Of a stretch of 34,874 bases of DNA, positions 1 to 7,307 are shown piece after piece (the first letter of the stretch is position 1; every line of letters begins with the position of its first letter). The stretch is from NCBI GenBank assembly GCA_002708825.1, contig PAPF01000021.1, forward strand, positions 1 through 34,874. The letters run 5' to 3'. This DNA comes from Phyllobacteriaceae bacterium. GTDB lineage: Bacteria > Pseudomonadota > Alphaproteobacteria > Rhizobiales > Rhizobiaceae. A model generated the notes under the pieces. It saw only the letters and a list, made by a program, of their open reading frames with translations. It was not told the DNA's origin and made no database searches. The position numbers were made by a program, and so were the translations under genes.

Positions 1-534
1 TCCCAATTCTCGGCCCTCGCTGTCGATCAGAAGCGTCGTCGGCAGTCCTGGCGCCTGGAGGTCGAACGAAGCCCGCATGGAGGCGTCGATGTAGAGGCCG
101 AGATGCTCGATGCCGATTTCGGCGTAGAACTTCCGAACCACCTCCGGCCCGGCCCGGTCGACCGAGAGCGGCACGACCTCGAAGCCAGGGCCACCGAGTT
201 CCGCTTCAAGTGCATCGAGCGTCGGCATCTCCTCGCGGCAGGGCACGCACCACGTCGCCCAGACGTTGAGCAACACGGTCTTGCCCCTCAAATCGGCCAG
301 CGTAAGAGCCTCACCGTTCCCGTCCTCAAACTCGATTTCGGGGAGCGGCCGCGGCGCCTCGTGCATCACGAAGGACCGGGACGAGGCCGTCTCAGCCTGT
401 CCTCCGCCTTGAGGCGCACGCACTGGCGTGCCTCCGCTGAAATAGATCACGCCGACGATCGCGATCGCGGCCAGGGTTAGCGTGCCTGCCGCCAGAAATA
501 CGATTGTGCGCTGTCCCTGCAGGAGGTTCCTCAT
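1..534 (-). CDS. TlpA/ResA-type membrane-anchored thioredoxin (partial)
   Basis: Thiol-disulfide oxidoreductase of the TlpA/ResA family, open at the left edge of the window (about 178 residues visible). I see an N-terminal hydrophobic anchor (residues ~10-33), a linker, then the redox motif WCVPC with cysteines at residues 96 and 99, followed by the typical VDRAG and PGLPTT (cis-proline) segments. The family keeps cysteines of apo-cytochromes or metal-binding proteins reduced in the periplasm. It is the last visible gene of an operon with a CcmG-like protein and two cytochromes c; its ATG overlaps the stop of that upstream gene by four bases (ATGA), which fixes the start. Function class is firm; the client protein is inference. 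Confidence 0.88.
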   Translation of the reverse strand, partial: MRNLLQGQRTIVFLAAGTLTLAAIAIVGVIYFSGGTPVRAPQGGGQAETASSRSFVMHEAPRPLPEIEFEDGNGEALTLADLRGKTVLLNVWATWCVPCREEMPTLDALEAELGGPGFEVVPLSVDRAGPEVVRKFYAEIGIEHLGLYIDASMRASFDLQAPGLPTTLLIDSEGRELG

Positions 535-1136
535 TGGCCGTCTCCCAGGTCTTTATCGCCTTCCGCCTGACGGCGCAGTTCCTCCACGAGCGGCAGGATG
601 GTGCCCGTGAGTGCCTCTTCGCTCACCGGGCCGATATGCTTGTAGGCAACACGTCCGTCCGCGCCGATGACGAATGTCTCGGGCACGCCGTAGACACCCC
701 AATCGATGGCCACGCGTCCGCTGATGTCGGCCCCGGTGCGCGTGTAGGGATCGCCAAGGCTGTCCAGCCATTTCGCCGCATCGTCCGGCTGGTCCTTGTA
801 GTTGAGGCCGTGCAGCGGCACGGCGCCTTGCGCCGCAAGCTTCATGAACAAGGGGTGCTCCGCGCGGCAGGCAACGCACCAGGAGGCGAAGACATTGACC
901 AGCGAGACTTCGCCCTTGAGATCGGTGCTCGACAGGCCAAGCGTCCGGCCCTTGACCGGCGGCAGCGCGAAGTCGGGCACCGCCTTGCCGATCAGCGTAG
1001 ACGGCAGGTTGCCTGGATCACGCGTGAGCCCCCAGGCCAGCACCACGCCGAGCACGGCCGCTACAGCAAGAGGCAGGAAGGCCAGGACATTGCGGCGGCG
1101 CATCGGAACCGTGGGATATTCGTCGGTTCTGCTCAT
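531..1136 (-). CDS. CcmG/DsbE-like periplasmic thioredoxin
   Basis: 201 residues, the usual length for CcmG/DsbE. Residues ~14-36 form a membrane anchor after a basic stretch, and the redox motif WCVAC (C87, C90) lies in the context NVFASWC typical of CcmG. Further on are LNYKD, DWGVYGVPET and the cis-proline, all CcmG hallmarks. CcmG reduces apocytochrome or CcmH thiols before haem ligation. Here it is surrounded by cytochromes c rather than a full ccm operon, so it may be dedicated to maturation of the neighbouring cytochromes or DUF411 protein (inference). A second ATG at residue 12 is an alternative start; the upstream ATG is in a 4-base overlap with the cytochrome gene stop and is preferred. 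Confidence 0.85.
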   Translation of the reverse strand: MSRTDEYPTVPMRRRNVLAFLPLAVAAVLGVVLAWGLTRDPGNLPSTLIGKAVPDFALPPVKGRTLGLSSTDLKGEVSLVNVFASWCVACRAEHPLFMKLAAQGAVPLHGLNYKDQPDDAAKWLDSLGDPYTRTGADISGRVAIDWGVYGVPETFVIGADGRVAYKHIGPVSEEALTGTILPLVEELRRQAEGDKDLGDGQ

Positions 1137-1618
1137 GAGCCGTCCCCGTCGCTGGCCGTAATTCGAGCCTGGACGTCCCGCTGGCGCTCGGGCCAGGTGC
1201 TCTTGATAAAGGCGAGCGCGGCGGCGATTTCCTCGTCGCTCAGGATTTCCCCGAAGGCAAGCATGTCGCTCTCATAGCCCGGGACGACACCGCCGACGCC
1301 GAGCTTGGTGATGGCGAACAGGTCCTGGTCCGAGTGGTGCCAGGTGTGTCCGCTTTCATCGTGCGGCGGCGCCGGCATGCGGCCGTTCTCCAGCCGGCGT
1401 TTCCAGTTCGGTTGGCCTTCAAGGTTTGCGCCGTGGCAGGAGGCACAGTTCTCGGCATAGATCTCCTTGCCGCGGGCGATTTGTTCGCTCGTCACGGGCT
1501 GGCCAAGGAACGTCACGTCCGCCGCTCGCGCATTGCCACCCTGTACTTGCGCAAACGAGACGATGGCTGCCAACGTCGAAACGGCGACAGCGGAAAGGAG
1601 GATCACGTTGCGCCTCAT
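1133..1618 (-). CDS. Class I cytochrome c, single haem
   Basis: 161-residue secreted monohaem cytochrome c. An N-terminal signal peptide (residues ~4-32) is followed by the haem motif CASCH (C58, C61, H62); a likely axial methionine is M119 in the segment YESDMLAF. The reading frame is open further upstream, but the ATG chosen gives a clean signal peptide and overlaps the stop of the preceding small gene by four bases (ATGA). It overlaps the CcmG gene the same way. The segment around HTWHHSDQDLF is characteristic of cytochromes found next to copper-resistance genes. Its electron partner cannot be told from sequence; the companion cytochrome in the same operon is a candidate. Confidence 0.85.
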   Translation of the reverse strand: MRRNVILLSAVAVSTLAAIVSFAQVQGGNARAADVTFLGQPVTSEQIARGKEIYAENCASCHGANLEGQPNWKRRLENGRMPAPPHDESGHTWHHSDQDLFAITKLGVGGVVPGYESDMLAFGEILSDEEIAAALAFIKSTWPERQRDVQARITASDGDGS

Positions 1619-1752
1619 TGCGGCCCCCGCAGATATTTCACCAGCGCGAAGAGGCCGAGGATCAGGACAGCAAGGACCAGAAGCGCTACGAGACCGCTGC
1701 CGACCATCATCCAACCCATCAAGCCCTCCATTCCGCCCATGAACTCATTCAT
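1615..1752 (-). CDS. 45-residue single-span membrane peptide
   Basis: Small ORF not obvious in a length-filtered gene scan. It begins MNEFMGGMEGLMGWMM, then has one hydrophobic helix (about residues 17-39) and ends KYLRGPQ. The ATG lies eight bases inside the 3' end of the DUF411 gene, and its TGA overlaps the ATG of the cytochrome c gene by four bases, so it is wedged between two genes with translational coupling on both sides. Short Met/Gly-rich single-span peptides of this kind occur next to copper-handling genes; a role as a membrane partner of the DUF411 protein or cytochrome is inference. I cannot assign a family name. Confidence 0.7.
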   Translation of the reverse strand: MNEFMGGMEGLMGWMMVGSGLVALLVLAVLILGLFALVKYLRGPQ

Positions 1753-2230
1753 CGGAATAAACGGAGACCCCGCCCTCGCCGAAGGCGTAGGTCTTTAGCG
1801 TGCCGGTTTTTGCCGGCGCCATGCCGGGAGCGTTGGCCGGCATGCCGGGCAGTGTGATCCCGGTGATGTCTGGCCGTTCGGCGACAAGCCGCTCGATGAT
1901 CTCGACCGGCACGAGCCCGCTCACGACATAGCCGTCGATCTCGGCCAAGTGGCATCCGATTCCTTGCCGCGGAACCCCGGCCTCGATCGAGCGCTTGTCG
2001 AAGTTGGTGTCGTCGACGCGCGTCACTGTGTAGCCATTGCCCTCCAGATAGTCGGCATAGGCATCGCAGCACCCGCAGCCCGGATCGCGCCAGATCGTGA
2101 TCGTCTTGTTGTCCGACGCTGCCGCGACGGCGGAACCTTGAGGCGAGCTCGCCGAACCCAGCGACCAGTAGGCGATACCGCCAACGGCAACCACGGCGAC
2201 GACGGCTACGGCAATTGTTTTCCTGTTCAT
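1745..2230 (-). CDS. DUF411 metal-binding protein, exported
   Basis: 161 residues. An N-terminal hydrophobic segment (residues 5-24) anchors or exports it; the mature part opens with the DUF411 signature TIWRDPGCGCCDAY (C52, C54, C55), and a further cysteine lies in GIGCHLAEIDGY (C93). DUF411 proteins are thioredoxin-like, small metal-binding proteins usually linked to copper resistance. The C-terminal segment is Met/Pro-rich (LPGMPANAPGMAP), plausible for Cu(I) binding. The start at 2230 is preferred because GGAG sits six bases upstream; an ATG 12 bases further up overlaps the preceding stop (TAATG). It lies between the Asp-box protein and a membrane peptide in one operon. Confidence 0.85.
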   Translation of the reverse strand: MNRKTIAVAVVAVVAVGGIAYWSLGSASSPQGSAVAAASDNKTITIWRDPGCGCCDAYADYLEGNGYTVTRVDDTNFDKRSIEAGVPRQGIGCHLAEIDGYVVSGLVPVEIIERLVAERPDITGITLPGMPANAPGMAPAKTGTLKTYAFGEGGVSVYSDE

Positions 2231-2241
2231 GACATTCTCCA

Positions 2242-3192
2242 TTATGCGCGCGCGAGCGCGGTCCAGTTCGCGCCGCCATCGCGGCTCCGGGCGAGGCCAT
2301 CGCCGGTGATGGCGACGACATGATCGGCATTGGTGGGGTGGACAGCGATGGCCAGCGCGCGCGTGTTCGACTTTTGCGACCACACGACTCCGGCATCCTG
2401 CGATTCCCAGATGCCCGAAGGCAGTGCGGCGTAAAGCCGAGTGGGCAATGAAGCCGCGCTGACCAACGCGTTTATCGCCTCGCCTGCGGGAAGCGGCGCC
2501 TCCATTTGTGCCGGCTTCCCCGAGACAAGCGCGTCCATCGCATCGCCCGGCTGCACGTCCTGCCAGCGGCAGAAGCAATCCGGCACGCGGGTGAGACCCA
2601 GTTCGGTCCCGGCATAAATCCAGATGCCGCCCATGCCCGTTGCCAGATCGACCGAGGCCAATGCCGTCAGATCACGCTCGGCGTCTGCTAGCCACGGGCG
2701 ATCCATCGCGAACGCCCAGGACTCGCCGGCATCCTCGCTTTGCCATAGCCCGTCGCCGCGAATGGCGGCATAGATGGCATCCGGTTCAGCCGCTGCTACG
2801 GTGACGGCGGTCACCGTAGCAGCGGGCAAGCCTTGGCTTCTCGCCTCCCAGTTATTTCCGCCATCTTCAGAGACGGCGACGCCGCCGCTCGTGAGGCCCG
2901 CCACTATCCGGCCGGGCCGGCCCGGATGCGTCGCGAGCGAGAGGATACCGCCTCCGGCTGGGGCGGACAGATCTATCCAGCCGCCGGCGCCTTCGCTGCG
3001 GGAAAGGGCGCCTTCGGCCAGGATCAACGCTTCGCCATCGAAGGCGATGGCGGGGCCGCTTGCCCCGGGTGCGGCGCGAAGGCTGAACGGCAGGCCGATC
3101 AGCCCGGCGCCCGCCGCCAGTGCGCCAAGGAAGGCACGTCTGGAAAGACGAGCGGAATATTCGGGCGTGGTTGTCATGTCGGTGTCTTTCAT
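2242..3192 (-). CDS. Tat-exported Asp-box (BNR/sortilin-like) beta-propeller protein
   Basis: 316 residues. The N-terminus has a twin-arginine signal (LSRRAFLG, residues 16-23) with a hydrophobic stretch to about residue 40. Four Asp-box motifs of the form S-x-D-x-G-x-x-W are visible (about residues 108-115, 152-159, 264-271 and 303-310), indicating a beta-propeller of the BNR/sialidase or photosynthesis-assembly type. Two cysteines occur as CFC (206, 208). Members of this group in metal clusters are often annotated as glycosylhydrolase-like, but I see no catalytic residues that justify an enzyme name. The gene starts two bases after the upstream cytochrome stop. A periplasmic scaffold or metal-cofactor assembly role is inference. 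Confidence 0.8.
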   Translation of the reverse strand: MKDTDMTTTPEYSARLSRRAFLGALAAGAGLIGLPFSLRAAPGASGPAIAFDGEALILAEGALSRSEGAGGWIDLSAPAGGGILSLATHPGRPGRIVAGLTSGGVAVSEDGGNNWEARSQGLPAATVTAVTVAAAEPDAIYAAIRGDGLWQSEDAGESWAFAMDRPWLADAERDLTALASVDLATGMGGIWIYAGTELGLTRVPDCFCRWQDVQPGDAMDALVSGKPAQMEAPLPAGEAINALVSAASLPTRLYAALPSGIWESQDAGVVWSQKSNTRALAIAVHPTNADHVVAITGDGLARSRDGGANWTALARA

Positions 3193-3194
3193 GT

Positions 3195-4001
3195 TCAGCG
3201 CGCCTCACAGCGTTCCGTGACGAGATGATTGAGGTCGGCAAGGCTGGAGAAGATTACCGAGAAGCGGTCACCGCCCATGCCGGCCCCAAGGATCACCGCG
3301 ACGCCCGCCGGCGGGCCGGTTTCGACGCTGTCGATCTTGAGCCGGATGTTTTTCTCCCAATAGGGCGTTTCCTGGCCGTCGCCGGTGGTGATGAAATAGC
3401 TGTCCCCGCAATGGCGGATTGCCGTGACGCGCATTTCAGGCGGTGGATCGCCGATCGGCCCCGGCGCTCCGGCCCGCAGCCAGCCGGCCGGGATGAGACC
3501 TTCGTCGACGACCTTCCTGCCGCCGCCGGGCTGGCCGGCGATTTCGAGGAAGGCGACGAGGTCTGCGCGCGCCTGAGGATCGTCGATTCCGCGGAACGTC
3601 ATGTAGGTGTCGGGGATCATGCCCGCCGGGTCTTTCAGCCAACCGTCGAGCGCGGCCGCGTTCCAGGAGAAGCCCGCTTCCCGCAGTCCGCTCGAATAGC
3701 GCACGAACCCGTCCGCTGTGCCCGCAATACGCTCCATGAAGCCGTCAAGGCTCGGACCGCTGAGGTGCAGGCCGGGTGCGAGGGCATGGCAGGCAACGCA
3801 GGCGCGATAGACCTGTGCGCCGCGCCGCGCATCCCCGTCGGCAAGTGCGGCCGAACTGACCGACAAAAGGCTCATTGCGGCGAAGGCGAGCGCGCCGAAA
3901 GTGGCCCGAAACCCCAAGATCGGGAGTACCGCACTGGCCGCTAAGGTCACGGCGGATGTGCGAAAAGCCCGACGCCCCGGCGTCGGTAGATATAAAACCA
4001 T
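3195..4001 (-). CDS. Cytochrome c with extra C-terminal domain
   Basis: 268 residues. A long N-terminal region contains hydrophobic segments and a plausible cleavage site at ALA-DGDARRG (about residue 54-55). The haem motif is CVACH (C68, C71, H72), with a likely methionine ligand in DTYMTF (around residue 130). After the cytochrome fold (to about residue 150) comes a further ~110-residue segment containing HCGDSYFITTGDG and ending near a cysteine, which I do not recognise. It is the first gene of the operon that runs to the left edge. The start is uncertain because an internal methionine at residue 43 also precedes a hydrophobic run; the first ATG has only a weak ribosome binding site. Confidence 0.75.
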   Translation of the reverse strand: MVLYLPTPGRRAFRTSAVTLAASAVLPILGFRATFGALAFAAMSLLSVSSAALADGDARRGAQVYRACVACHALAPGLHLSGPSLDGFMERIAGTADGFVRYSSGLREAGFSWNAAALDGWLKDPAGMIPDTYMTFRGIDDPQARADLVAFLEIAGQPGGGRKVVDEGLIPAGWLRAGAPGPIGDPPPEMRVTAIRHCGDSYFITTGDGQETPYWEKNIRLKIDSVETGPPAGVAVILGAGMGGDRFSVIFSSLADLNHLVTERCEAR

Positions 4002-4076
4002 GATGTTCCAACCATCCTGAGAGGGCGCTTGAGACCGCAGCGCGCTGACCGCGCGATGCGAAGCGGAATCATGGGT

Positions 4077-4089
4077 GGTCAGTCTGACC
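4077..4089. promoter_or_regulatory. Perfect 6-bp dyad upstream of the cytochrome operon
   Basis: GGTCAG-T-CTGACC is a perfect inverted repeat about 76 bases upstream of the first gene of the left-hand operon, in the 133-base gap after the small secreted protein gene. It could be an operator or part of a terminator for the upstream gene; no T-run follows. I cannot assign a regulator. Confidence 0.35.
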
Positions 4090-4134
4090 GCGCATGATGT
4101 CAGGCACCGCGAACCGGAAGAACTCCGGGCGGCG

Positions 4135-4473
4135 TCAGCTCAGAATGGTGGTTCGGGGAGGATAAGGGTCGGGCGGGCCGGTGCGCCCGGTCACGCTTTG
4201 GAGGACAAAGCTGTCGGTAGTCGTCTCAGCGCCCGGCAAGCTTGTCTGGCCCGACGGCACGACGGCCAGGATCGGCGATACGCAGACATTGTCGCACGGA
4301 GGCATATCGCCGTTACCGTCCGAGCAATCCTGGCAGTCGCCCATGTCCGCACCATCGATCACGGCAAGCGTCATCTTCGCGCTCATGGTGGCGGCATTCG
4401 CGGCATGCACGACCGTCCCCGCCGCGAAAGCGGCGAGCATCATGATCATGAAAATGCGAACATACCTTGCCAT
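4135..4473 (-). CDS. Small secreted cysteine-rich protein
   Basis: About 112 residues from the chosen ATG (frame open to 4536). The start was picked because MARYVRIF opens a good signal peptide (hydrophobic to about residue 27). The mature part has CQDC and a second Cys pair in PPCDNVC, in an Asp/Gly/Met-rich setting, then a Pro-rich tail. The four cysteines suggest metal or disulfide chemistry, in line with the neighbouring DUF411, cytochrome and thioredoxin genes. Family not recognised; similar small proteins occur in copper or mercury regions of alphaproteobacteria (from memory, not checked). It may be monocistronic, as a 133-base gap with a dyad separates it from the next operon. Confidence 0.6.
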   Translation of the reverse strand: MARYVRIFMIMMLAAFAAGTVVHAANAATMSAKMTLAVIDGADMGDCQDCSDGNGDMPPCDNVCVSPILAVVPSGQTSLPGAETTTDSFVLQSVTGRTGPPDPYPPRTTILS

Positions 4474-4539
4474 GGCATATTGAATACCCGAAACCATATG
4501 GCCTGTCGATATGCGTTTCTGTCGCATCTGCCGCACTGA

Positions 4540-5229
4540 TCCAAGTGTTGATCAATGATCGAACCGAACGATGCAGTTTCGGAGCTGAAAATCTGGCGAC
4601 GATGTTTTTGGCCTCGTCACATAATCTTGATCTAAACTGACCACGTCTCAATGCGGCCCTCGCCTACAGGCCGCCAGTCGAGTTCAAGGCGGAGTTCAAA
4701 ACCGCCGAGCCTGGACTGACTGCAGCGCAGTAGCCCACCCAGGCTCGACGGCCTCTATATATGCGCAATAACATCGCAGAGAACCCGCAGCATGCGACCC
4801 TTCCAGGAACTTGATGACGCCGCCGGTGATGATGAACCGCTTGGCGTCTCCTTGCGGAAATGAGCTGCCGAAACCCTGTAGCTGTCCGGTTCGATGATCA
4901 GGCTGAATTGTTGCAAGAACCGCGGAATTCGTGCGCAGCAGACCTCAAACGCCTACGATGACCAGTTCGGCGTTCTTGGGCCCACTGATGTGAGCGCCGC
5001 ACCAAAGCCAACCCATCACGCCGACTGCGACCAGAACCCACCCGATCAGGGACAAGCTATGCTCCAAGAAGAGCAGCCGCCTGGCTCCAGGCATTCATAG
5101 TCGAGCGTGACGAAGAGAAGGACTGCGAAAGAGCGTGACAAGACAATGCGCAAGCAGGGCGAAATATACGTGGCATTCACAGGAAAAACTCATATGCTCG
5201 AGTTCGTTCAAACGTTGCCATAGCGGAGA
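4540..5229. other. Gene-poor stretch with possible transposase tail
   Basis: About 690 bases with no convincing gene of normal length. On the plus strand around 4653-4732 a short frame reads LNAALAYRPPVEFKA and ends in a stop; this resembles the C-terminal tail of IS3/IS481-type transposases, but it is too short to be sure. A small minus-strand membrane ORF (4945-5094) is listed separately. The rest shows no repeats or RNA structure I can support. Confidence 0.3.
4945..5094 (-). CDS. Possible 49-residue membrane peptide
   Basis: Frame opens MPGARRLLFLEHS and contains one strongly hydrophobic helix (SLIGWVLVAVGVMGWLW) before ending ELVIVGV and TGA. The hydrophobic composition is unlike a random antisense reading, but there is no good ribosome binding site and no recognised family. 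It may be the remnant of a longer membrane protein gene. It is unlinked to its neighbours by spacing. Confidence 0.3.
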   Translation of the reverse strand: MPGARRLLFLEHSLSLIGWVLVAVGVMGWLWCGAHISGPKNAELVIVGV

Positions 5230-5826
5230 TCACGCTTCTGTAGCACGGTGTTCTTGACGCGCCGCCTGCCAGACCTCCCGCGCCGCATCGGCGTTGATCG
5301 CGGCGATGCCCAGGCCGACGATCAGGTCCGGCCAAGCGGACAGGGTGTAAACGGTGAGCAGGCCGGCCGCGATGATCGCGATGTTCGCCAGCGCATCGTT
5401 GCGCGCCGAAAGGAAGGCGGCCTTCGTCAGACTGCCGCTATGGCGCCGGAACCGGGTCAGCATGAGGGCGCAGGAGAGGTTGACCGCAAGAGCCCCGAGG
5501 CCGGTCAATGACAGCGCGAGGGGCTCTGGAGGTGTCGGTGCGACGAACTTGTCCCACGCTGTCCAGAGCGTTGCGAGGCCGGGGATGAGCAGGATACCGG
5601 CGAGCGCCATTCCGACTTTGGCGCGGCGGCGGGCGGACCATCCGAGCGCCGCAAGGATCAGGAAGTTGACCGACGTGTCCTCCAGAAAGTCGACGCTGTC
5701 GGCGAAGAGCGACACGGAGCCGATGGCGAGCGCGACGGCAAACTCGACGCCGAAATAGGCGAGATTGAGAAGGGCGACCAACCAAACCGCCCGTCGCAAA
5801 CCCTGATCATGCGATGACATGTCCAT
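5230..5826 (-). CDS. CDF-like cation transporter
   Basis: About 198 residues with five to six predicted membrane helices and no C-terminal cytoplasmic domain. The segments LFADSVDFLEDTSVNFL and LSARNDALANIAIIAAG match the two metal-site helices of the cation diffusion facilitator family, where a D-x3-D pattern and an N/H-x-x-x-D pattern carry the ion. It is short for the family (usually ~300 residues) and belongs to the truncated class with no CTD. It is last in the operon that begins with chrB-N and includes two fluoride channels. Metal specificity cannot be read. The start is ambiguous between ATGs at 5826 and 5820; longer frames would overlap the upstream gene. Confidence 0.72.
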   Translation of the reverse strand: MDMSSHDQGLRRAVWLVALLNLAYFGVEFAVALAIGSVSLFADSVDFLEDTSVNFLILAALGWSARRRAKVGMALAGILLIPGLATLWTAWDKFVAPTPPEPLALSLTGLGALAVNLSCALMLTRFRRHSGSLTKAAFLSARNDALANIAIIAAGLLTVYTLSAWPDLIVGLGIAAINADAAREVWQAARQEHRATEA

Positions 5827-5836
5827 TCGTCTGTGA

Positions 5837-6667
5837 TCAGATGCCGGCCTTGCGACCATTGGTGCCGTATTGGAGCACGCGCACATTCTCGAGCGTGATC
5901 AGGCCGCTCGTCATGAGGCGGTCGAGTTCCGGCAGGAATGCGTTGATCTTGTCCTCGCTCTCGACGATTTCGATGACGAGCGGCAGGTCCTCGGATAGCC
6001 GCAGGATCTTCGACGTGTGCACCCGGCTCGAATGTCCGTAGCCGAGCGCCCCTCTGAGCACCGTCGCTCCGGCGAGATGCATCTCCCGGGCCTTTAGTAC
6101 AATCGCCTCGTAAAGCGGCCGGCCGTCGTCTTTGTCATTCTCGCCGATGAAGATTCGCAGGGCGAGCGCCTGTTCCGGTACCTGCATGTCGTCCGTCCTT
6201 TCCTGATTTGATTGTGCCAGTCGGCGTCGGCCATCCAGGCGGTTGAGACGCATGGCCAATGTATGTCCCACCCACACGGCCAATAGCCATATGACGACGG
6301 ATGCACCGATATTCAGTCCCGCAAACCGATAATCTTTCGCCATCGCGAACCGGAGCGTTTCCAGGCTGAACACGGAGAAGGTGGTGAACCCGCCGCAGAT
6401 GCCCGTCATCACGAACTGGCGCTGGCGCCCGCTGACGAAGAGTCGACCATCCGGCCCGGTCAGCGCCGCATAGGCTCCGATCACAAACGATCCGATCCCG
6501 TTTGCCGCCAGCGTGCCCCAGGGGAACCCCGGACCCAGCATCTCGAGGGAAGCCAGTGAGACGGCGGCGCGCATCACGCCGCCGATCGCCGTGCCGAAGC
6601 CCACCGCCAGGTACATCAGCAATCCGCTGCGGAAGCTCCGCCACCGAGCCGATCTGAGCGGACTCAT
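5837..6667 (-). CDS. crcB: CrcB/Fluc fluoride channel fused to DUF190
   Basis: 276-residue fusion. Residues ~1-150 are a complete Fluc/CrcB subunit with GTAIGGVMRA, FPWGTLAANGIGSF and GICGGFTTFSVFS, the family signatures (polar track and Na-site TTFS). After a linker (MRLNRLDGRRR) the second part (from about residue 165) is a DUF190 domain: LRIFIGENDKDDG, LYEAIVLKAREM, GATVLRGALGYG, PLVIEIVE. CrcB exports fluoride; DUF190 resembles PII-like regulatory folds and frequently neighbours crcB. Start fixed by a 4-base ATGA overlap with the upstream crcB. The longer open frame upstream is antisense-like and rejected. A second unfused CrcB lies immediately upstream, so the two may form a heterodimeric channel (inference). 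Confidence 0.85.
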   Translation of the reverse strand: MSPLRSARWRSFRSGLLMYLAVGFGTAIGGVMRAAVSLASLEMLGPGFPWGTLAANGIGSFVIGAYAALTGPDGRLFVSGRQRQFVMTGICGGFTTFSVFSLETLRFAMAKDYRFAGLNIGASVVIWLLAVWVGHTLAMRLNRLDGRRRLAQSNQERTDDMQVPEQALALRIFIGENDKDDGRPLYEAIVLKAREMHLAGATVLRGALGYGHSSRVHTSKILRLSEDLPLVIEIVESEDKINAFLPELDRLMTSGLITLENVRVLQYGTNGRKAGI

Positions 6668-7071
6668 GCCGCACCCGCCGCAATGGCTGCACGGCCAGCG
6701 AGCACGCCCAGCGTCACGGCGCCAAGACAAAAGGCGAGCGACAGAATAACGTTCCTCGCCGCCCGCCGCCATTCGCCATCACGCGCCAATGCAAGCGTTT
6801 GGAGACTGAACGAGGAGACGGTCGTGTAGCTCCCGAGGAATCCGGTGACCACGAGCGGCCAGACCTGTGGCCAGTTCGCGAGAAGATTGTTGTCGGCGAG
6901 ACAGGCGAGGATGCCGATCGAGAACGCCCCCGTGACGTTCACGACGAATGTGCCCCAGGGAAAGGTTTCGCCGATAGCGCGGGCGACGAAACCCGAGACG
7001 AAGAAACGGACCATGCCGCCTAGGGCACTTCCCGCCGCGACTAGCGCGAGCAATGTCCAGAGGTTCGTCAT
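6664..7071 (-). CDS. crcB: CrcB/Fluc fluoride channel subunit
   Basis: 135 residues, standard length for Fluc. Four hydrophobic helices with the signature pieces GGMVRFFVSG (residues ~19-28), FPWGTFVVNVTGAFSIG and GFLGSYTTVSSFSLQT. Fluc channels are dual-topology dimers exporting fluoride passively. The start is the ATG that overlaps the stop of the small upstream gene by one base (TGATG). It is followed, with a 4-base overlap, by a CrcB-DUF190 fusion, giving a paired crcB arrangement. No fluoride riboswitch is visible upstream; transcription probably starts at the chrB promoter. Confidence 0.9.
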   Translation of the reverse strand: MTNLWTLLALVAAGSALGGMVRFFVSGFVARAIGETFPWGTFVVNVTGAFSIGILACLADNNLLANWPQVWPLVVTGFLGSYTTVSSFSLQTLALARDGEWRRAARNVILSLAFCLGAVTLGVLAGRAAIAAGAA

Positions 7072-7307
7072 CAGGCCGTGCGGGAAGCCGTCACCGCTTT
7101 CTGATGGCGTGCTGCACGCAGGACGGCGCCCATGAGCACGACAAGGCACCCGACGAACAGAACGCAACCACCGAGCAGCGGTGAAAGATCGCCGATATCG
7201 ATCAGCGCGGCGGCGACGCCCACGACCGCAAGCACGGCCACCGTCAGCCGCGCATCGCCCACGAACATGCCGAAGAGTTCCGCGAAGACGTCCCTGAGAA
7301 TGGTCAT
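7071..7307 (-). CDS. 78-residue two-helix membrane peptide
   Basis: Starts MTILRDVFAELFGMF, has two hydrophobic helices (about residues 20-38 and 45-65) and a basic tail. The ATG overlaps the stop of the COG4280-like gene by four bases, and its own TGA overlaps the crcB ATG by one base, so it is certainly translated as part of this operon. No family recognised. Its position between a putative ion transporter and a fluoride channel suggests an accessory membrane role (inference). Confidence 0.7.
   Translation of the reverse strand: MTILRDVFAELFGMFVGDARLTVAVLAVVGVAAALIDIGDLSPLLGGCVLFVGCLVVLMGAVLRAARHQKAVTASRTA

Noticed and set aside
504-1277. Long plus-strand open frame over the CcmG and cytochrome genes
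   Set aside because: It is antisense to two genes with clear motifs, has Arg/His-rich composition and no recognisable domain; a GC-driven shadow frame.
3120-3944. 274-codon plus-strand frame
   Set aside because: Antisense to the cytochrome with a CVACH motif and signal peptide; no domain in the plus-strand reading.
4894-5100. 68-codon plus-strand frame
   Set aside because: Polar, Gln/Pro-rich, no domain; antisense to a more plausible hydrophobic small frame.
6668-6772. N-terminal extension of the CrcB-DUF190 gene
   Set aside because: Extension lies over the upstream crcB gene and reads as basic, non-membrane sequence; the ATG in the ATGA overlap fits the family start.
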